Assembly: GCA_040081715.1 (NCBI GenBank) | Contig: JBEBFY010000010.1 | Span: 78,272-142,271 of the forward strand | Length of the DNA stretch: 64,000 nucleotides | DNA from: CANKJK01 sp040081715 | GTDB taxonomy: Bacteria > Acidobacteriota > Vicinamibacteria > Vicinamibacterales > UBA2999 | Direction: 5' to 3' | Shown here: positions 40,909 to 50,643 of the stretch, piece after piece | How the letters are laid out: every line of letters begins with the position of its first letter | Position numbering within the stretch: position 1 is the first letter of the stretch | The notes under the pieces: model-generated | Seen by the model: only the letters and a program-made list of their open reading frames with translations | Told to the model about the DNA's origin: nothing | Database searches by the model: none | Made by a program: the position numbers and the translations under genes

Positions 40909-43233
40909 ATGATCAGCGAACCGACTCTCACTCGTCGTTCCTTCGTCAAGATCGGTGGCGGTCTGGTCGTCACCATCGCCGTTCTGCCTGACGCCTTCAC
41001 TCCGCACGGTACCTCGGCCGAGGCCGCGACGCTCGATGCCACGAAGCTGAACTCCTGGCTCGAGATCCGCAGCGACGGCCGCATTGTGGCGCGCACGGGC
41101 CGCACCGAGATGGGCGTGGGCATGGCGGCCTACTACCGCCAGACCGTTGCCGAGGAGCTCTACGTCCGCGCCGAAACCGTCGACCTGATGATGGGCGACA
41201 CGGACCGCACGCCGGACGGCGGCTGGTCCGCCTCGTTCCTGGAGGGCGCGCAGAACCTGCGGAAGGTCTCGGCCTACACGTATCAGGCCCTCCTCGGCTT
41301 GGCCGCCACGAAACTCGGCGTGCCGCAGACGGCCCTCACGGTGGAGAACGGCGTCGTGAGCAGCGCAGTGGGTGCCGGCACGCAGGCGATCTCCTACGTG
41401 GACCTGCTCAAGGGGCAGCAGTTCGAGCTGACGATTCCCGTGGCCGGGACGCTGGCGGCGATGAACGCGAAGGGGACCGGCATCAACGGCACCGCGGGCA
41501 TGACCGTCACCGGCAACCCGGCGATGAAGCCCGTCTCGAAGTACACCATCGTGGGCACCTCGTTCGCGTCGCCCTCGGTGGAGGAGAAGGTCACGGGCAA
41601 GACCCAGTGGGTGGGCGACCTGCGCCTGCCGGGCATGCTGCATGCGCGGATGGTGCGGCCGTCCACGCTCGGGTCGACACTGATGGCCGCGGGCACGCTG
41701 GACAGGAAGAAGTTCCCGACTGCGGAAGTGGTGACCAAGGGCAACCTCGTGGCCGTGGTCTCCCCCGACGAGTGGGAAGCGGTGGGTGCGAGCCGCGCCG
41801 TGGCCGCCACGACGAAGTGGAGCGACTGGGCGGGTCTGCCCGGGCACACCAACCTGGGCGAGGTTATCAAAGCCAACCGCGTGCAGGGCGCCAAGCGCGG
41901 AGATGCGGATAAGACGGCCGCGGCGTTGAAGGCGTCGGCCAAGGTCGTCTCGGCCACCTATGAACAGCCGTACGTGAAGCACGCGCCGATTGGCCCGTTC
42001 GTCGCCGTGGCGGACGTGAAGGCCGACGGGACGACCACGGTGTGGTCACACGGCGCGCAGTCGCAGGGGATGCGGGCGCACCTGGCGCACATGCTGGGCG
42101 TGCCGCTGGAGAAGATGACGGTGCGCTGGCTGGAAGGCTCCGGGCAGTACGGCCGGACATCGCTCGGTGGCGACGCGGCCGATGCGGACGCCGTGATCCT
42201 CTCGCAGATGCTCGGCAAGCCCGTGCGCGTGCAGTGGACGCTGCAGGAAGACTTCGCCTGGTCCACCGGTTCCTCCGCGTGGGTCTCGGACCTCAAGGCC
42301 GGGCTGGACGCGCAGGGCAAGCTCACGGCGCTCGAAAGCGACTTCATCATGGCGCCGGGCATGGATTACCGGATGGTGGGTGCGATGCTCGCCGGCATGC
42401 CGGAACTGCCGGTGCCGGCCATTGGCGGCGGTCCCGCGGCGTTCGGCTTCGGCGCCGTCACGCAGCCGTATGTGATTCCCAACGAGTTCCACCAGGGCGC
42501 CGGCGCGCGCGTGGAACTGATGAAACCGCCCTCTGGCGTGGGCCTCCGCGGCAACATCATGCGGACACCCGGGCAGCGGCAGCACGTCTGTGCGCTCGAG
42601 TCGATCCTCAACGAGGCGGCGGCGGCGGCCGGCGCGGACCCCGTGCAGTTCCGCATCGACCACACGAAGGATCAGCGCCTGATCGACATCATCAAGAAGA
42701 CGGCCACCGAAGCCGGCTGGAAGCCACGGCCGTCGCCGAATCCGGCGGCGCGCCGCACGGGCGACACGCCGGTCGCCGGGCGCGGCATGGCGGTGATGTA
42801 CCGCTTCGGCGCCTACTGGGCCGGCATCGCCGACATCGACGTGGTGCCGTCTACCGGCGTCATTACCGTGAAGCAGTTCACCATCGGCGTGGACCCGGGT
42901 AAGGTGATCAATCCGCGGCACCTGAAGAGCAACTGCGAAGGCGGCGTGGTGATGGGCATGGGCGAGGTGCTCTCCGAGCAGCTCACCTTTGACCAGGGGA
43001 AGATCACCTCCATCGACTGGACGAAGTACAAGATCCCGACGATGAAGGATCTGCCCGCGATCAAAGTGGTGACCATCTCGCGCGACGACGCCGGGTTCGG
43101 GGGCGTGGGCGAGGCCGCCAATTCGCTGCCGCAGCCGGCCATTCTTGCGGCGGTGTTCGACGCTACGGGCGTGCAGCCGCGGCGGACGCCGCTCACGCCG
43201 GACTACATGAAGAGCCTGCTGCTCAAGGGATAG
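40909..43233 (+). CDS. Molybdopterin-binding subunit of an IorB-type oxidoreductase, Tat-exported
   Basis: A 774-residue protein with a twin-arginine signal (TRRSFVKIGGGLVVTIAVLP). It belongs to the xanthine-oxidase superfamily: aldehyde oxidase-type domain (about 200-320) followed by MoCo-binding domains, with GQYGRTSLGGDAADADAV, and GFGGVGEAANSLPQPAILAA, whose Glu is the probable catalytic base. Family members hydroxylate N-heterocycles or oxidise aldehydes in the periplasm, passing electrons to the Fe-S subunit and then probably a cytochrome. The last 11 bases overlap the convergent gene at 43,223. Confidence 0.93.
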   Translation: MISEPTLTRRSFVKIGGGLVVTIAVLPDAFTPHGTSAEAATLDATKLNSWLEIRSDGRIVARTGRTEMGVGMAAYYRQTVAEELYVRAETVDLMMGDTDRTPDGGWSASFLEGAQNLRKVSAYTYQALLGLAATKLGVPQTALTVENGVVSSAVGAGTQAISYVDLLKGQQFELTIPVAGTLAAMNAKGTGINGTAGMTVTGNPAMKPVSKYTIVGTSFASPSVEEKVTGKTQWVGDLRLPGMLHARMVRPSTLGSTLMAAGTLDRKKFPTAEVVTKGNLVAVVSPDEWEAVGASRAVAATTKWSDWAGLPGHTNLGEVIKANRVQGAKRGDADKTAAALKASAKVVSATYEQPYVKHAPIGPFVAVADVKADGTTTVWSHGAQSQGMRAHLAHMLGVPLEKMTVRWLEGSGQYGRTSLGGDAADADAVILSQMLGKPVRVQWTLQEDFAWSTGSSAWVSDLKAGLDAQGKLTALESDFIMAPGMDYRMVGAMLAGMPELPVPAIGGGPAAFGFGAVTQPYVIPNEFHQGAGARVELMKPPSGVGLRGNIMRTPGQRQHVCALESILNEAAAAAGADPVQFRIDHTKDQRLIDIIKKTATEAGWKPRPSPNPAARRTGDTPVAGRGMAVMYRFGAYWAGIADIDVVPSTGVITVKQFTIGVDPGKVINPRHLKSNCEGGVVMGMGEVLSEQLTFDQGKITSIDWTKYKIPTMKDLPAIKVVTISRDDAGFGGVGEAANSLPQPAILAAVFDATGVQPRRTPLTPDYMKSLLLKG

Positions 43234-43558
43234 CGGGTTTTCGGTACATCACGTAGTCGAAGCGCCCGTGCAGCCACCCTTCGTCGGTGTGCCCGTCGTG
43301 CTTGCTGTCGATCGACTCGCCGACGATGTGCGCATAGTCGCCGGCCAGGCGCGTCAGTTCCTGATGCAGCCGTTCTTCGGCGCTGCGCATGAGCGAGTCG
43401 TAACACGTGCCCCACATGGCGTCACCGTGCGCCAGCCGGCCCTGCACCCTGATGCTCACCGCTTCCACGGTGTGCTCGCCGAGGGCCTCGGCGTCCACAG
43501 GCGGGAGATGGCGGTGCCAGAAGATGGACTGCAGTGGAAGAGGATCGGGGTGACTCAT
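43223..43558 (-). CDS. Hypothetical protein, 111 aa, convergent with the oxidoreductase gene
   Basis: A small soluble protein (PDPLPLQSIFWHRHLPPVDA, then YDSLMRSAEERLHQELTRLA) with no recognised domain; its acidic and His-rich character suggests possible metal binding. The 3' end overlaps the molybdopterin subunit gene by 11 bases on the opposite strand. An ATG start at 43,558 is used. It is a likely real gene because its codon use follows the genome pattern, but its function is unknown. Confidence 0.6.
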   Translation of the reverse strand: MSHPDPLPLQSIFWHRHLPPVDAEALGEHTVEAVSIRVQGRLAHGDAMWGTCYDSLMRSAEERLHQELTRLAGDYAHIVGESIDSKHDGHTDEGWLHGRFDYVMYRKPAIP

Positions 43559-43619
43559 GCCCCGATGATACTCGGGGCCTACGCATGAGCTGCCGCGGTG
43601 GTTGCCGCGCTGCGGACGG

Positions 43620-44153
43620 TTATCGCGGTTGGGTCACGAGAGGGGCCGGGACGAAGGACATCACCGTCCGGCCGAAGTAGGGCTGCGTGACGGCATCCCG
43701 TGAGCCGTACGCCAGCATGTCGACCGCGCCCTGTGCCTCGAACGGATCGGTGATGGTGTAGCGGAGCCGGCCTTCGATGCGCATCGAGAGGGGATCGCAT
43801 GTGATGCCGAGCGGCGGGTCGGCGGGGTCCCAGACAAGGGAGCCGGGGACCTTCTTCTGGTTGAAGTCCAGTTGCGCTGACATCGCCACGACCGATGGCC
43901 CCCGGCTGTTGTCACCGAGCGCAAGGTCGATGGTGCCCCGTGCATCGAAGATCCCGTCGATGCGTCCGATGGCCTCACCCTGGGCACTGAAGGCGATGCT
44001 GGACGTGGAGGGGCAGCGCGCCCCTCGGGTCATGGTGACGAACGCCCCGGCCAGCGTCTGGCCGTCGAGTGACTGCGCGTGCACCCGTGACGGATTGACA
44101 GCCGTCATGGCTGCCAACGTAATCGCGAATCCCCAGGCCAGCAGGTCAGGCAT
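43620..44153 (-). CDS. Secreted hypothetical protein
   Basis: A 177-residue protein beginning with a signal peptide (MPDLLAWGFAITLAAMTAVN, cleavage near VHAQS). The mature part is beta-rich with no recognised domain, for example GRIDGIFDARGTIDLALGDN. ATG 44,153 is preferred because it begins the signal sequence; ATG 44,177 would add eight residues. It is divergent from the next gene with about 45 bases between their starts, so the promoters overlap. Confidence 0.7.
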   Translation of the reverse strand: MPDLLAWGFAITLAAMTAVNPSRVHAQSLDGQTLAGAFVTMTRGARCPSTSSIAFSAQGEAIGRIDGIFDARGTIDLALGDNSRGPSVVAMSAQLDFNQKKVPGSLVWDPADPPLGITCDPLSMRIEGRLRYTITDPFEAQGAVDMLAYGSRDAVTQPYFGRTVMSFVPAPLVTQPR

Positions 44154-44199
44154 CGTCAGATCTTCCAGGATGTTCAATTAGAATTCCAACGCGGACTCC

Positions 44200-45492
44200 A
44201 TGCGGATACTGTTTCGCGCCTGTCTTGTCTCTTCGTGCGTCCTTCTGGCTGGCCTGATCGCAGTCGGCCCACCTGTCCGGGCGCAGCGTGCCGGCATGTT
44301 TCAGGGGTCGGCCGACGATCCCCACATCCAGTACAGTGCCGGCCCGCTGGACAACGTCGTCGATGCGCTGAACACGCGGCTGGCGGCGGGGGCTGTGCGC
44401 CTGACCTTCGACGGGCGCGCCGGGTACCTGAAGTCGGTCCTCGACGCCATTGGCCTGCACGTGGACTCGCAGATGCTGGTCTTCTCGAAGGGGAGCCTGC
44501 AGGGCCGCCGCATCAGCCAGGTCAACCCACGTGCCGTCTACTTCAACGACGTGGCGGCCCTCGGGTTTGTCCGTGACGGCGACGCGCTTGAACTCGCGGT
44601 CCAGGATGCCAGGCAGGGCGTGGTCTTCTACACGCTGGCCCAGAAACCCGTCGAGGCACCCCGCTTCAAGCGGGAGATGATCTGCCTGGGGTGCCACATG
44701 ACTGGCGACACCCACGGCGTGCCAGGCCTGCTGCTCTTCAGCTCGACCCCGGAGACCGCGGAGTCGTTCGGCTCCATCGTGTTTCAGCGTCAGACGATGC
44801 CGCCTGCCCGGCGCTTCGGCGGATGGCTGGTGACAGGTGCGTCCCCGTCGTTCAGCCACCTGGGCAACGGGCTCGATGCGCTGCACGATCGTCCGTCGCG
44901 CACGCTGACGACCACGGAAGGGCTCTACGACCCTGACGGGTACCTGTCACACCAGAGCGATGTGGTGGCGTTGATGGTGCTCACGCACCAGGTGGGCATG
45001 GTGGACCTGATGATTCGTGCAGGGTGGGAGGCCAGAATGACAGGCCCGGCCGCCGGTTCGACGGTGTCGTCGAAGGTGGCGTCCGTCAGCCTGCCCGTGC
45101 TGAAAGCGGTGGCGGACGACGTGGTCGACAGTCTCCTGTTCATCGATGAAGCCAGGCTCGACGGCCGTGTGCAGGGAGGTTCGGGATTCGCCGAGCGGTT
45201 CCAGACCCTGGGGCCCAGGGACACGAAGGGGCGTTCGCTCAGGGACCTGAACCTCGAGACCCGGTTGCTGCGCTATCCGTGCAGCTACCTGATCTACTCG
45301 CCGATGTTCGATGCGCTGCCGCCGGTGATGAAGGGCCTCATCTACGAACGGATGTGGCAGGTACTCTCGGGAGCCGAGCGGGAGGAGCGCTACCGGTCGG
45401 CGTTGTCGCTGGCCGACCGGCAGGCCATCGTGGGCATTCTCCGGGACACCCGGCCCGGGCTTCCCGCCTACTTCAAGCCCGTCCTCAGGTAG
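44200..45492 (+). CDS. Exported protein with a single CxxCH motif, function unknown
   Basis: A 430-residue protein with a signal peptide (MRILFRACLVSSCVLLAGLI) and one haem-type motif CLGCH at residues 162-166. The rest of the sequence is beta-rich and unlike known cytochromes. It could hold one c-type haem, or use the cysteines for another purpose. No distal ligand can be assigned. A longer overlap with neighbours is absent; the next gene (DUF885) starts 27 bases downstream, so they may be co-transcribed. Confidence 0.75.
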   Translation: MRILFRACLVSSCVLLAGLIAVGPPVRAQRAGMFQGSADDPHIQYSAGPLDNVVDALNTRLAAGAVRLTFDGRAGYLKSVLDAIGLHVDSQMLVFSKGSLQGRRISQVNPRAVYFNDVAALGFVRDGDALELAVQDARQGVVFYTLAQKPVEAPRFKREMICLGCHMTGDTHGVPGLLLFSSTPETAESFGSIVFQRQTMPPARRFGGWLVTGASPSFSHLGNGLDALHDRPSRTLTTTEGLYDPDGYLSHQSDVVALMVLTHQVGMVDLMIRAGWEARMTGPAAGSTVSSKVASVSLPVLKAVADDVVDSLLFIDEARLDGRVQGGSGFAERFQTLGPRDTKGRSLRDLNLETRLLRYPCSYLIYSPMFDALPPVMKGLIYERMWQVLSGAEREERYRSALSLADRQAIVGILRDTRPGLPAYFKPVLR

Positions 45493-45519
45493 TTGAGTTC
45501 CCTCGTATATAGTCCGGCC

Positions 45520-47493
45520 ATGCGTCTCGGAGCGTGGTGTCTGTGCGTCCTGTCTGTGGTGTCCGCGTGTGGGGGGGCGGGTGCGCCGGCCCCGCCGGCC
45601 GCGGAACCCGACGCCGTGCTGAAGCAGTTCCTCCGCGCCTACGCGGTGGAGTTTCTGCGGCGCAATCCCACTGTCAATACCTATCTCGGCGGGGCTGGGC
45701 TTGATGTCTCGCTCCGCGACGTGGACGGCACGCTTCGGGACCATTCCGAGAAGGCCATCGGCGACGAAGACGCCTGGCTGCAACGGGTGAAGGCGAACCT
45801 GGAACAAATGCAGGAGTCGACGCTCTCAGCGCCGATGCGCATCGACCGCGAGGTGGCGCTGTCGCAGGTCGGATTTCTCCTGCACCAGCATCAGGGGCGC
45901 AAGTACCAGCAGCGGGCCCTCGACACCTATACGGCTGAACCATTCCGAGCATTGGACTGGCAGATCCAGGGCCTCGCCCAGACCGGCCCCGCCACCTTCG
46001 GCACCGACGAGGAGTGGGCACTCGTCGTGGCCCGCGTCAACGCTGTGCCTGCCTTCCTTGCCGCGGCCCGTGAGCAGATCAGCCAGGGGGTAAAGGCTGG
46101 CAACACCCCCGACCGCCGGATGATTCAGCGCGATGGCGTTGGGACGTCTGAGGCCAACGCGACGTACTTCGCGGAGACCCTGCCCGCGCTGGCAGCGAGC
46201 CGCATCGCGGGCCCGAAGAAGGATGCCCTCGTGGCCGAGGTGCGGGCGGCGGGTCAGAAAGCCTCGCAGGGCTTCCTGCAGTTCCGCGACTTTCTCGGCA
46301 CCACCTTCTTTGATGGCGGGCCGCATGGGCGCATCAAGGAGGCGTTTGCGGCCGACCGGTTCGCCATGGGCGAAGCGGAATACAACTGGGCCCTCACCAA
46401 CAATCTCCACCTCACACTGACGGCTGGTTCGCTCTATGAGGAGGCGTGGCCCATCGTCGAGCGTACCCAGCGCACCATGGTGAACCTGGCCCGCGACATC
46501 GCGCGCAAGCACCAATGGACGCTGCCCCAGGCCGACAAGCCAGCCGTGCGCGCGGTGTTCGACGAGCTCTCGAAGGACTATCCGAAGTCGGACCAGGAGA
46601 TGATCGGGTGGTATCGGGACGCAGCGTTCCGCCTGGTGGAGTTCGGGCGGACGACGGGCCTCTTCGACGTGCCGGCCGACTACAAGTTGGATGTCGTGGA
46701 GACGCCTGCGCCGCTCCAGGCCTCCGTGGATGGGGCCGCCTACTATCCCGCGCCGCCCTTCAAGAACTCCGGGGTGGGACGGTTCTATGTGACGCCCACC
46801 CACAACGACGTGGCTGAACTGCAGGCGAACAACCGCGCGTCGATTGCGGACCTGGCGGCCCACGAAGGCTTCCCAGGCCACGACTGGTACTACAAGGTCG
46901 TGACCGTGGCGCGTGACCAGGTGTCGCCCGTGCGTTGGCTGACGCCTGGCGCCGTCGAAGACTCCTCTTCCATGTGGGAGGATTCGGTCTCGGCTGAAGG
47001 GTGGGGCCTCTACGCCGAAGCGCTGATGGCCGAGCCCGCAGAGGGCGCTCCGGGCGGGTTCTACACACCGGAGGAGCAGCTCTATCAACTGCAGGGCAAG
47101 CTCTATCGCGATGTCCGCGTGCGCATCGACACCGGGATTCATACCGGCCGACTGTCCTACGACGATGCAGTGACGCTCTTTTCCGAGGTGCGGGACTTCC
47201 TGCCCGGCAAGTGCTCCGACCCGGCTGTCCTGAAGCTCGCCGCCAAGCGCGCCAGTTGCGAGACGGCCGAGCGCGCCATCTACCGCTACTCCAAGTGGCC
47301 GACCCAGGCGGTGACGTACCGCATCGGGAAGGACCAGATCTACGCGATGCGCGAAGAGGCGGCGCAGAAGCTGGGCGCGAAGTTCTCGTTGAAGGCCTTT
47401 CACCTGGCTTTCATTGCGCAGGGACAGATCCCTCCCGGCTACTTCAAGGACGAACTGCTCAAGAGCCTCACCGCCCCAGCCGCCGGCAAGTAA
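45520..47493 (+). CDS. DUF885-family lipoprotein, probable zinc peptidase
   Basis: A 657-residue protein. The signal ends in a lipobox (LSVVSACGGAG), so it is probably anchored to a membrane through the Cys. DUF885 spans most of the protein. The putative zinc motif HEGFPGH (His448, Glu449, His453 in LAAHEGFPGHDWYYK) is kept, with WEDSVSAEGWGLYAEALMAE holding the expected Glu downstream. DUF885 members are thought to be metallopeptidases, but few have been studied. ATG 45,520 starts the signal peptide; the longer frame from 45,493 is less likely. Confidence 0.92.
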   Translation: MRLGAWCLCVLSVVSACGGAGAPAPPAAEPDAVLKQFLRAYAVEFLRRNPTVNTYLGGAGLDVSLRDVDGTLRDHSEKAIGDEDAWLQRVKANLEQMQESTLSAPMRIDREVALSQVGFLLHQHQGRKYQQRALDTYTAEPFRALDWQIQGLAQTGPATFGTDEEWALVVARVNAVPAFLAAAREQISQGVKAGNTPDRRMIQRDGVGTSEANATYFAETLPALAASRIAGPKKDALVAEVRAAGQKASQGFLQFRDFLGTTFFDGGPHGRIKEAFAADRFAMGEAEYNWALTNNLHLTLTAGSLYEEAWPIVERTQRTMVNLARDIARKHQWTLPQADKPAVRAVFDELSKDYPKSDQEMIGWYRDAAFRLVEFGRTTGLFDVPADYKLDVVETPAPLQASVDGAAYYPAPPFKNSGVGRFYVTPTHNDVAELQANNRASIADLAAHEGFPGHDWYYKVVTVARDQVSPVRWLTPGAVEDSSSMWEDSVSAEGWGLYAEALMAEPAEGAPGGFYTPEEQLYQLQGKLYRDVRVRIDTGIHTGRLSYDDAVTLFSEVRDFLPGKCSDPAVLKLAAKRASCETAERAIYRYSKWPTQAVTYRIGKDQIYAMREEAAQKLGAKFSLKAFHLAFIAQGQIPPGYFKDELLKSLTAPAAGK

Positions 47494-47501
47494 CCCGAGC
47501 C

Positions 47502-48734
47502 CTAGCGCAGGTCGAGGGCGACCAGCGTCCGATCGTTCCTGAGATAGAGCAGCCCGTCGGCAAACGCCGGATAGGCACGCACCGTGGCCGGAAGTACGGT
47601 GGCCCGCGCCAGGGGCGTGAATGCCGCCGTACCTGTGGCTGAGAGGATGAGCCTGCCGTCCTCCGCGACCACGAGAAGCCGGTTGCCGATGGCCATCACG
47701 GTGCCGCCGCCGAAGCCGTCCTCGCTCCAGCGAATCTTGCCGGTCTTCGCGTCCACGGCTCGCAGGCTGGGGTGGTACTCCTGCCGCCCGTGGAAGCCGT
47801 AGAGCACGCCGTCCACGTGGACGCTGGTGGCGTAGTGGCTGGAGAGGGTCTCGTCGTCTGCCCAGAGGGAGCTGAGTGCACCGTTGGCGCCCACGCGCAG
47901 CAGGTTGGCGCCGGTCTCATAGCTGGCCGAGATGAAGATCGAATCGCCGAGCACGAGCGGCGTGGCGGCGTTCACCGACGAGGCATAACGGGCGCGCCAG
48001 CGTTGCTGGAATTTGACGGCGCCGGTGGCCGGGTCGAGGCCAACCAGCCCTTCGCGCGTGAGGAACACCGCGAGCCGGGCACCGCCGAGTGTGGCCATCG
48101 TCCCTGACGAGTAGCTGGCCTCATGGTTGGTGGCCGTCCACAGCACTGCGCCCGTGGCCACGTCGAACGCGACGATGCCGGCGTTCTTCGCCTTGCCGCC
48201 GACGTTGAGCATGACGCGCGTGCCGTCCACCAGCGGCGACCCGGCGGCGCCGAAGTAGCCCTTGGCCACGCCGAACTGCTGCATCGCGTTGGTGCGCCAG
48301 GCCAGCGTGCCGGTGGCGGCGTCGAGGGCGCGCAGTTCGCCTTCCGCGCCGTAGGTAAACACGCGCCCGCCCGAGATAACGGGAACGGCGCGCGGGCCTT
48401 CGTCGAAGCCGAAGTCGTCTCGGTAGGTGGTGGGGTAGGCGTGGCGCCAGACAGGTGCGCCCGTCCGTGCATCGAACGCCTCGACGACCTCTTCCTTCTG
48501 GACGCGGTGATGCAGATACAGCCGGCCGCTGGCGACCGCCGGTCCTGCGAGGCCTTCACCGACGGTCTTCTTCCAGACGACCTTCGGCCCGCCCGCCGGC
48601 CACGTGTCGGCAATCCGTACCGCGCCGCGGTAGATGCCGTCCCGCGTGGGTCCCAGAATCTGCGGCCAATCCTCGGCCGCGGGGAGCGCCACCGCGACGG
48701 CGGCGAAGATGAGGCTGATGAACGCGCGTCGCAT
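47502..48734 (-). CDS. PQQ-binding-like beta-propeller protein, exported
   Basis: A 410-residue protein with a signal peptide (RAFISLIFAAVAVALPAAED). Repeats such as VEAFDARTGAPVWRHAYPTT, LRALDAATGTLAWRTNAM and VAFDVATGAVLWTATN are the W-motifs (DxxTGxxxW) of PQQ-type propellers. It lacks the catalytic residues of quinoprotein alcohol dehydrogenases, so it may be a scaffold or binding protein (BamB- or YxaL-like), not an enzyme. It converges with the DUF885 gene, with eight bases between the stop codons. Confidence 0.92.
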   Translation of the reverse strand: MRRAFISLIFAAVAVALPAAEDWPQILGPTRDGIYRGAVRIADTWPAGGPKVVWKKTVGEGLAGPAVASGRLYLHHRVQKEEVVEAFDARTGAPVWRHAYPTTYRDDFGFDEGPRAVPVISGGRVFTYGAEGELRALDAATGTLAWRTNAMQQFGVAKGYFGAAGSPLVDGTRVMLNVGGKAKNAGIVAFDVATGAVLWTATNHEASYSSGTMATLGGARLAVFLTREGLVGLDPATGAVKFQQRWRARYASSVNAATPLVLGDSIFISASYETGANLLRVGANGALSSLWADDETLSSHYATSVHVDGVLYGFHGRQEYHPSLRAVDAKTGKIRWSEDGFGGGTVMAIGNRLLVVAEDGRLILSATGTAAFTPLARATVLPATVRAYPAFADGLLYLRNDRTLVALDLR

Positions 48735-48770
48735 GCGGTGCGCTACCGGGCGGCGAGGCCTGGGAGCGTC

Positions 48771-49040
48771 CTAGTGGTGCTCGTTGGCGTGGTCGACCAT
48801 CTGCTTGAATTCCTCGGTTTCCTTCTCGCGCACGATAGAGCTGTTGCGCTTCCGGGCTTTCTGCAGATTGTTCTGGCGGGTGCCTTCCGAACTGATGGCG
48901 CAGATCGAGAGCGCCTTCTCCACGTTCTTCTTGTGGCACGTCGGGCACTCGGGCAATTCACCGGCGTTCTCCCACCAGGGCAGCACGAGATGCTCGAAGT
49001 GATTTCCGCAGTCGCGGCAGTCAAATTCGAAGATGGGCAT
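48771..49040 (-). CDS. FmdB-type zinc-ribbon protein
   Basis: An 89-residue protein beginning MPIFEFDCRDCGNHFEHLVL, followed by PECPTCHKKNVEKALSICAI: two CxxC pairs that form the FmdB/CxxC_CXXC_SSSS zinc ribbon. The C-terminal half is charged and helical. Members are thought to be regulatory proteins. It is transcribed toward the propeller gene, 36 bases away. Confidence 0.93.
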   Translation of the reverse strand: MPIFEFDCRDCGNHFEHLVLPWWENAGELPECPTCHKKNVEKALSICAISSEGTRQNNLQKARKRNSSIVREKETEEFKQMVDHANEHH

Positions 49041-49094
49041 GGTTCAATTCTCGCGCATAACGGGGGCCCGCGGGAGGCCTTTGTCAGGGGATCG

Positions 49095-49718
49095 CTACCA
49101 GCCGCCGAAATGGACGGCGAGGCTGGCCGCGGCGCCGTTGATGCGATCCTCCAGCAGGCCCGCTCCGGTCGTGGCGCGGTAGCTGGCGCCGGCCGTCACG
49201 CCGATCAGATCGCTGAGACGGATGTGCAGGGTGAACTCCGGCTCGAAGACGGCAAAGTCGTCGCGCACGAAGACCCGGCGCGGGAGAAAGATGGCCGGCC
49301 GCGCGCGCAGGATGGCCACCTCCGCTGGTTGTGTGGCGGTGCCGCCGCCGATGAGTCCCTTCACGCCGAAGCGAATGGGTGAGTCCGCCGGCAGGAACCG
49401 CCACTCCACGACGACACCGCCGTAGGCAAGCTGCTCATCGCGCTGGCCGTTGACCAGGGCGTACCCGGCGCCGCCGATCATCAGCCTCTGGTCGAACACC
49501 CAGCCCGCCTGTCCGCCGGCCAGTACCTTCAACTGTTCATCAACCTGCGTGAACCGCACCTCAGGTGCGACGGTGAGGCCGCTATGCACGCGCTCCACCA
49601 TCATCGGGCCTGAACCAGGTGGCGGCATGGACTGGGCGGACGCCTGGGCGGCGCCGGCGAAGGCGATGGCGAGAGCCGCACACAGCGTTGCACACGGCGC
49701 GGGCAGCAGGCGAGTCAT
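49095..49718 (-). CDS. Secreted hypothetical protein, outer-membrane-like
   Basis: A 207-residue protein with a signal peptide (APCATLCAALAIAFAGAAQA). The mature part shows alternating strands (AGWVFDQRLMIGGAGYALVN, VVVEWRFLPADSPIRFGVKG) and ends in a Phe-Gly-Gly-Trp, like a small outer-membrane barrel. No family is recognised. It overlaps the upstream PEGA gene by four bases (ATGA), so both are translated together. Confidence 0.75.
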   Translation of the reverse strand: MTRLLPAPCATLCAALAIAFAGAAQASAQSMPPPGSGPMMVERVHSGLTVAPEVRFTQVDEQLKVLAGGQAGWVFDQRLMIGGAGYALVNGQRDEQLAYGGVVVEWRFLPADSPIRFGVKGLIGGGTATQPAEVAILRARPAIFLPRRVFVRDDFAVFEPEFTLHIRLSDLIGVTAGASYRATTGAGLLEDRINGAAASLAVHFGGW

Positions 49719-50485
49719 CGGTCCCCCTCTGGCGTGAGGCTGACGTTGACCGGCGTGGGTTCGTCGGCCCGTACCTCGACATCCTGATTGAAGGGCCGCG
49801 AACCCCGCCTGCGGATCTCCACGTGGTGACGGCCGCGGGACACCCGCACGTCGACGCGCCCGTCGGGGCTCACGTCCCAGCGCTCGCCGTCGATCAACAC
49901 GTCGGCGTCGCGTGGTTGCACATGCACGGCAATCGTGCCGTAGTCAGCGCCGGGACTGGGCCGCGGACGGTCACCGCGCCGCCCTGGCCTCGCGGGCCTC
50001 GCGGGCCGATCAGGGTCGTCGCGCGGGTCGCGCGGACCTGCACCCATCATGGGTGGCTCACGGCGCGCCTCCACCTGCCTGGCGATGGGCCTGGGTTCCG
50101 CGGGCTCATTCGAGCCCAACTGCACCAGCGTGTACTTCACGCGCAGGGTAGCGCGCGGTCCCACGAAGATCTTCTGACGTCCGACCCTGTAGCCGGCCCG
50201 GTAGAGCTCCAGCGTGTGCTCGCCCGCGTCCAGGTGAAGGCGCTGGAACATGCCGTCAAAGTCATCGACCAGCCCCATGAGGTAGCCGTCCACGAACACC
50301 TCGGCGCTCTTCGGCGCGACCTGGAGGCGGAGCGAGCCTTCATGCCCGGATCGCTGCTGGCCGCGAAGCGCCTGGCGATACGGGTTGACGATGGGAACCC
50401 CCGGCTGCGCCTGGGCGGCACCGGCGGCCAGCGCGAGCAGCGCGCACGCGATGAGAGCAGATCCTGGTCGTGACACGAACGGCAT
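49715..50485 (-). CDS. PEGA-domain exported protein
   Basis: A 256-residue protein with a signal peptide (SALIACALLALAAGAAQAQ) and two PEGA domains: LRLQVAPKSAEVFVDGYLMG, with LDAGEHTLELYRAGYRV, and IAVHVQPRDADVLIDGERWD, with RGRHHVEIRRRGSRPF. A proline/arginine-rich linker (about 145-185) lies between. PEGA domains are surface-layer-type beta sandwiches, thought to bind carbohydrates or the cell surface. It is coupled to the barrel-like gene downstream. Confidence 0.9.
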   Translation of the reverse strand: MPFVSRPGSALIACALLALAAGAAQAQPGVPIVNPYRQALRGQQRSGHEGSLRLQVAPKSAEVFVDGYLMGLVDDFDGMFQRLHLDAGEHTLELYRAGYRVGRQKIFVGPRATLRVKYTLVQLGSNEPAEPRPIARQVEARREPPMMGAGPRDPRDDPDRPARPARPGRRGDRPRPSPGADYGTIAVHVQPRDADVLIDGERWDVSPDGRVDVRVSRGRHHVEIRRRGSRPFNQDVEVRADEPTPVNVSLTPEGDR

Positions 50486-50643
50486 CCTCCTGAGCGCCGC
50501 TATCCGGCGTCGGATGCCGATTCAGCAAGCACTGTGCCGTGTGCCAGAAGGCGCTGTGCCGTGCGGCGGATGGCGGTGTCCTGTGAGAACGCACTATCGC
50601 GTGGCCGCGAACGTCGCCGGTGGAGGACGGCTATGGAGGACAG

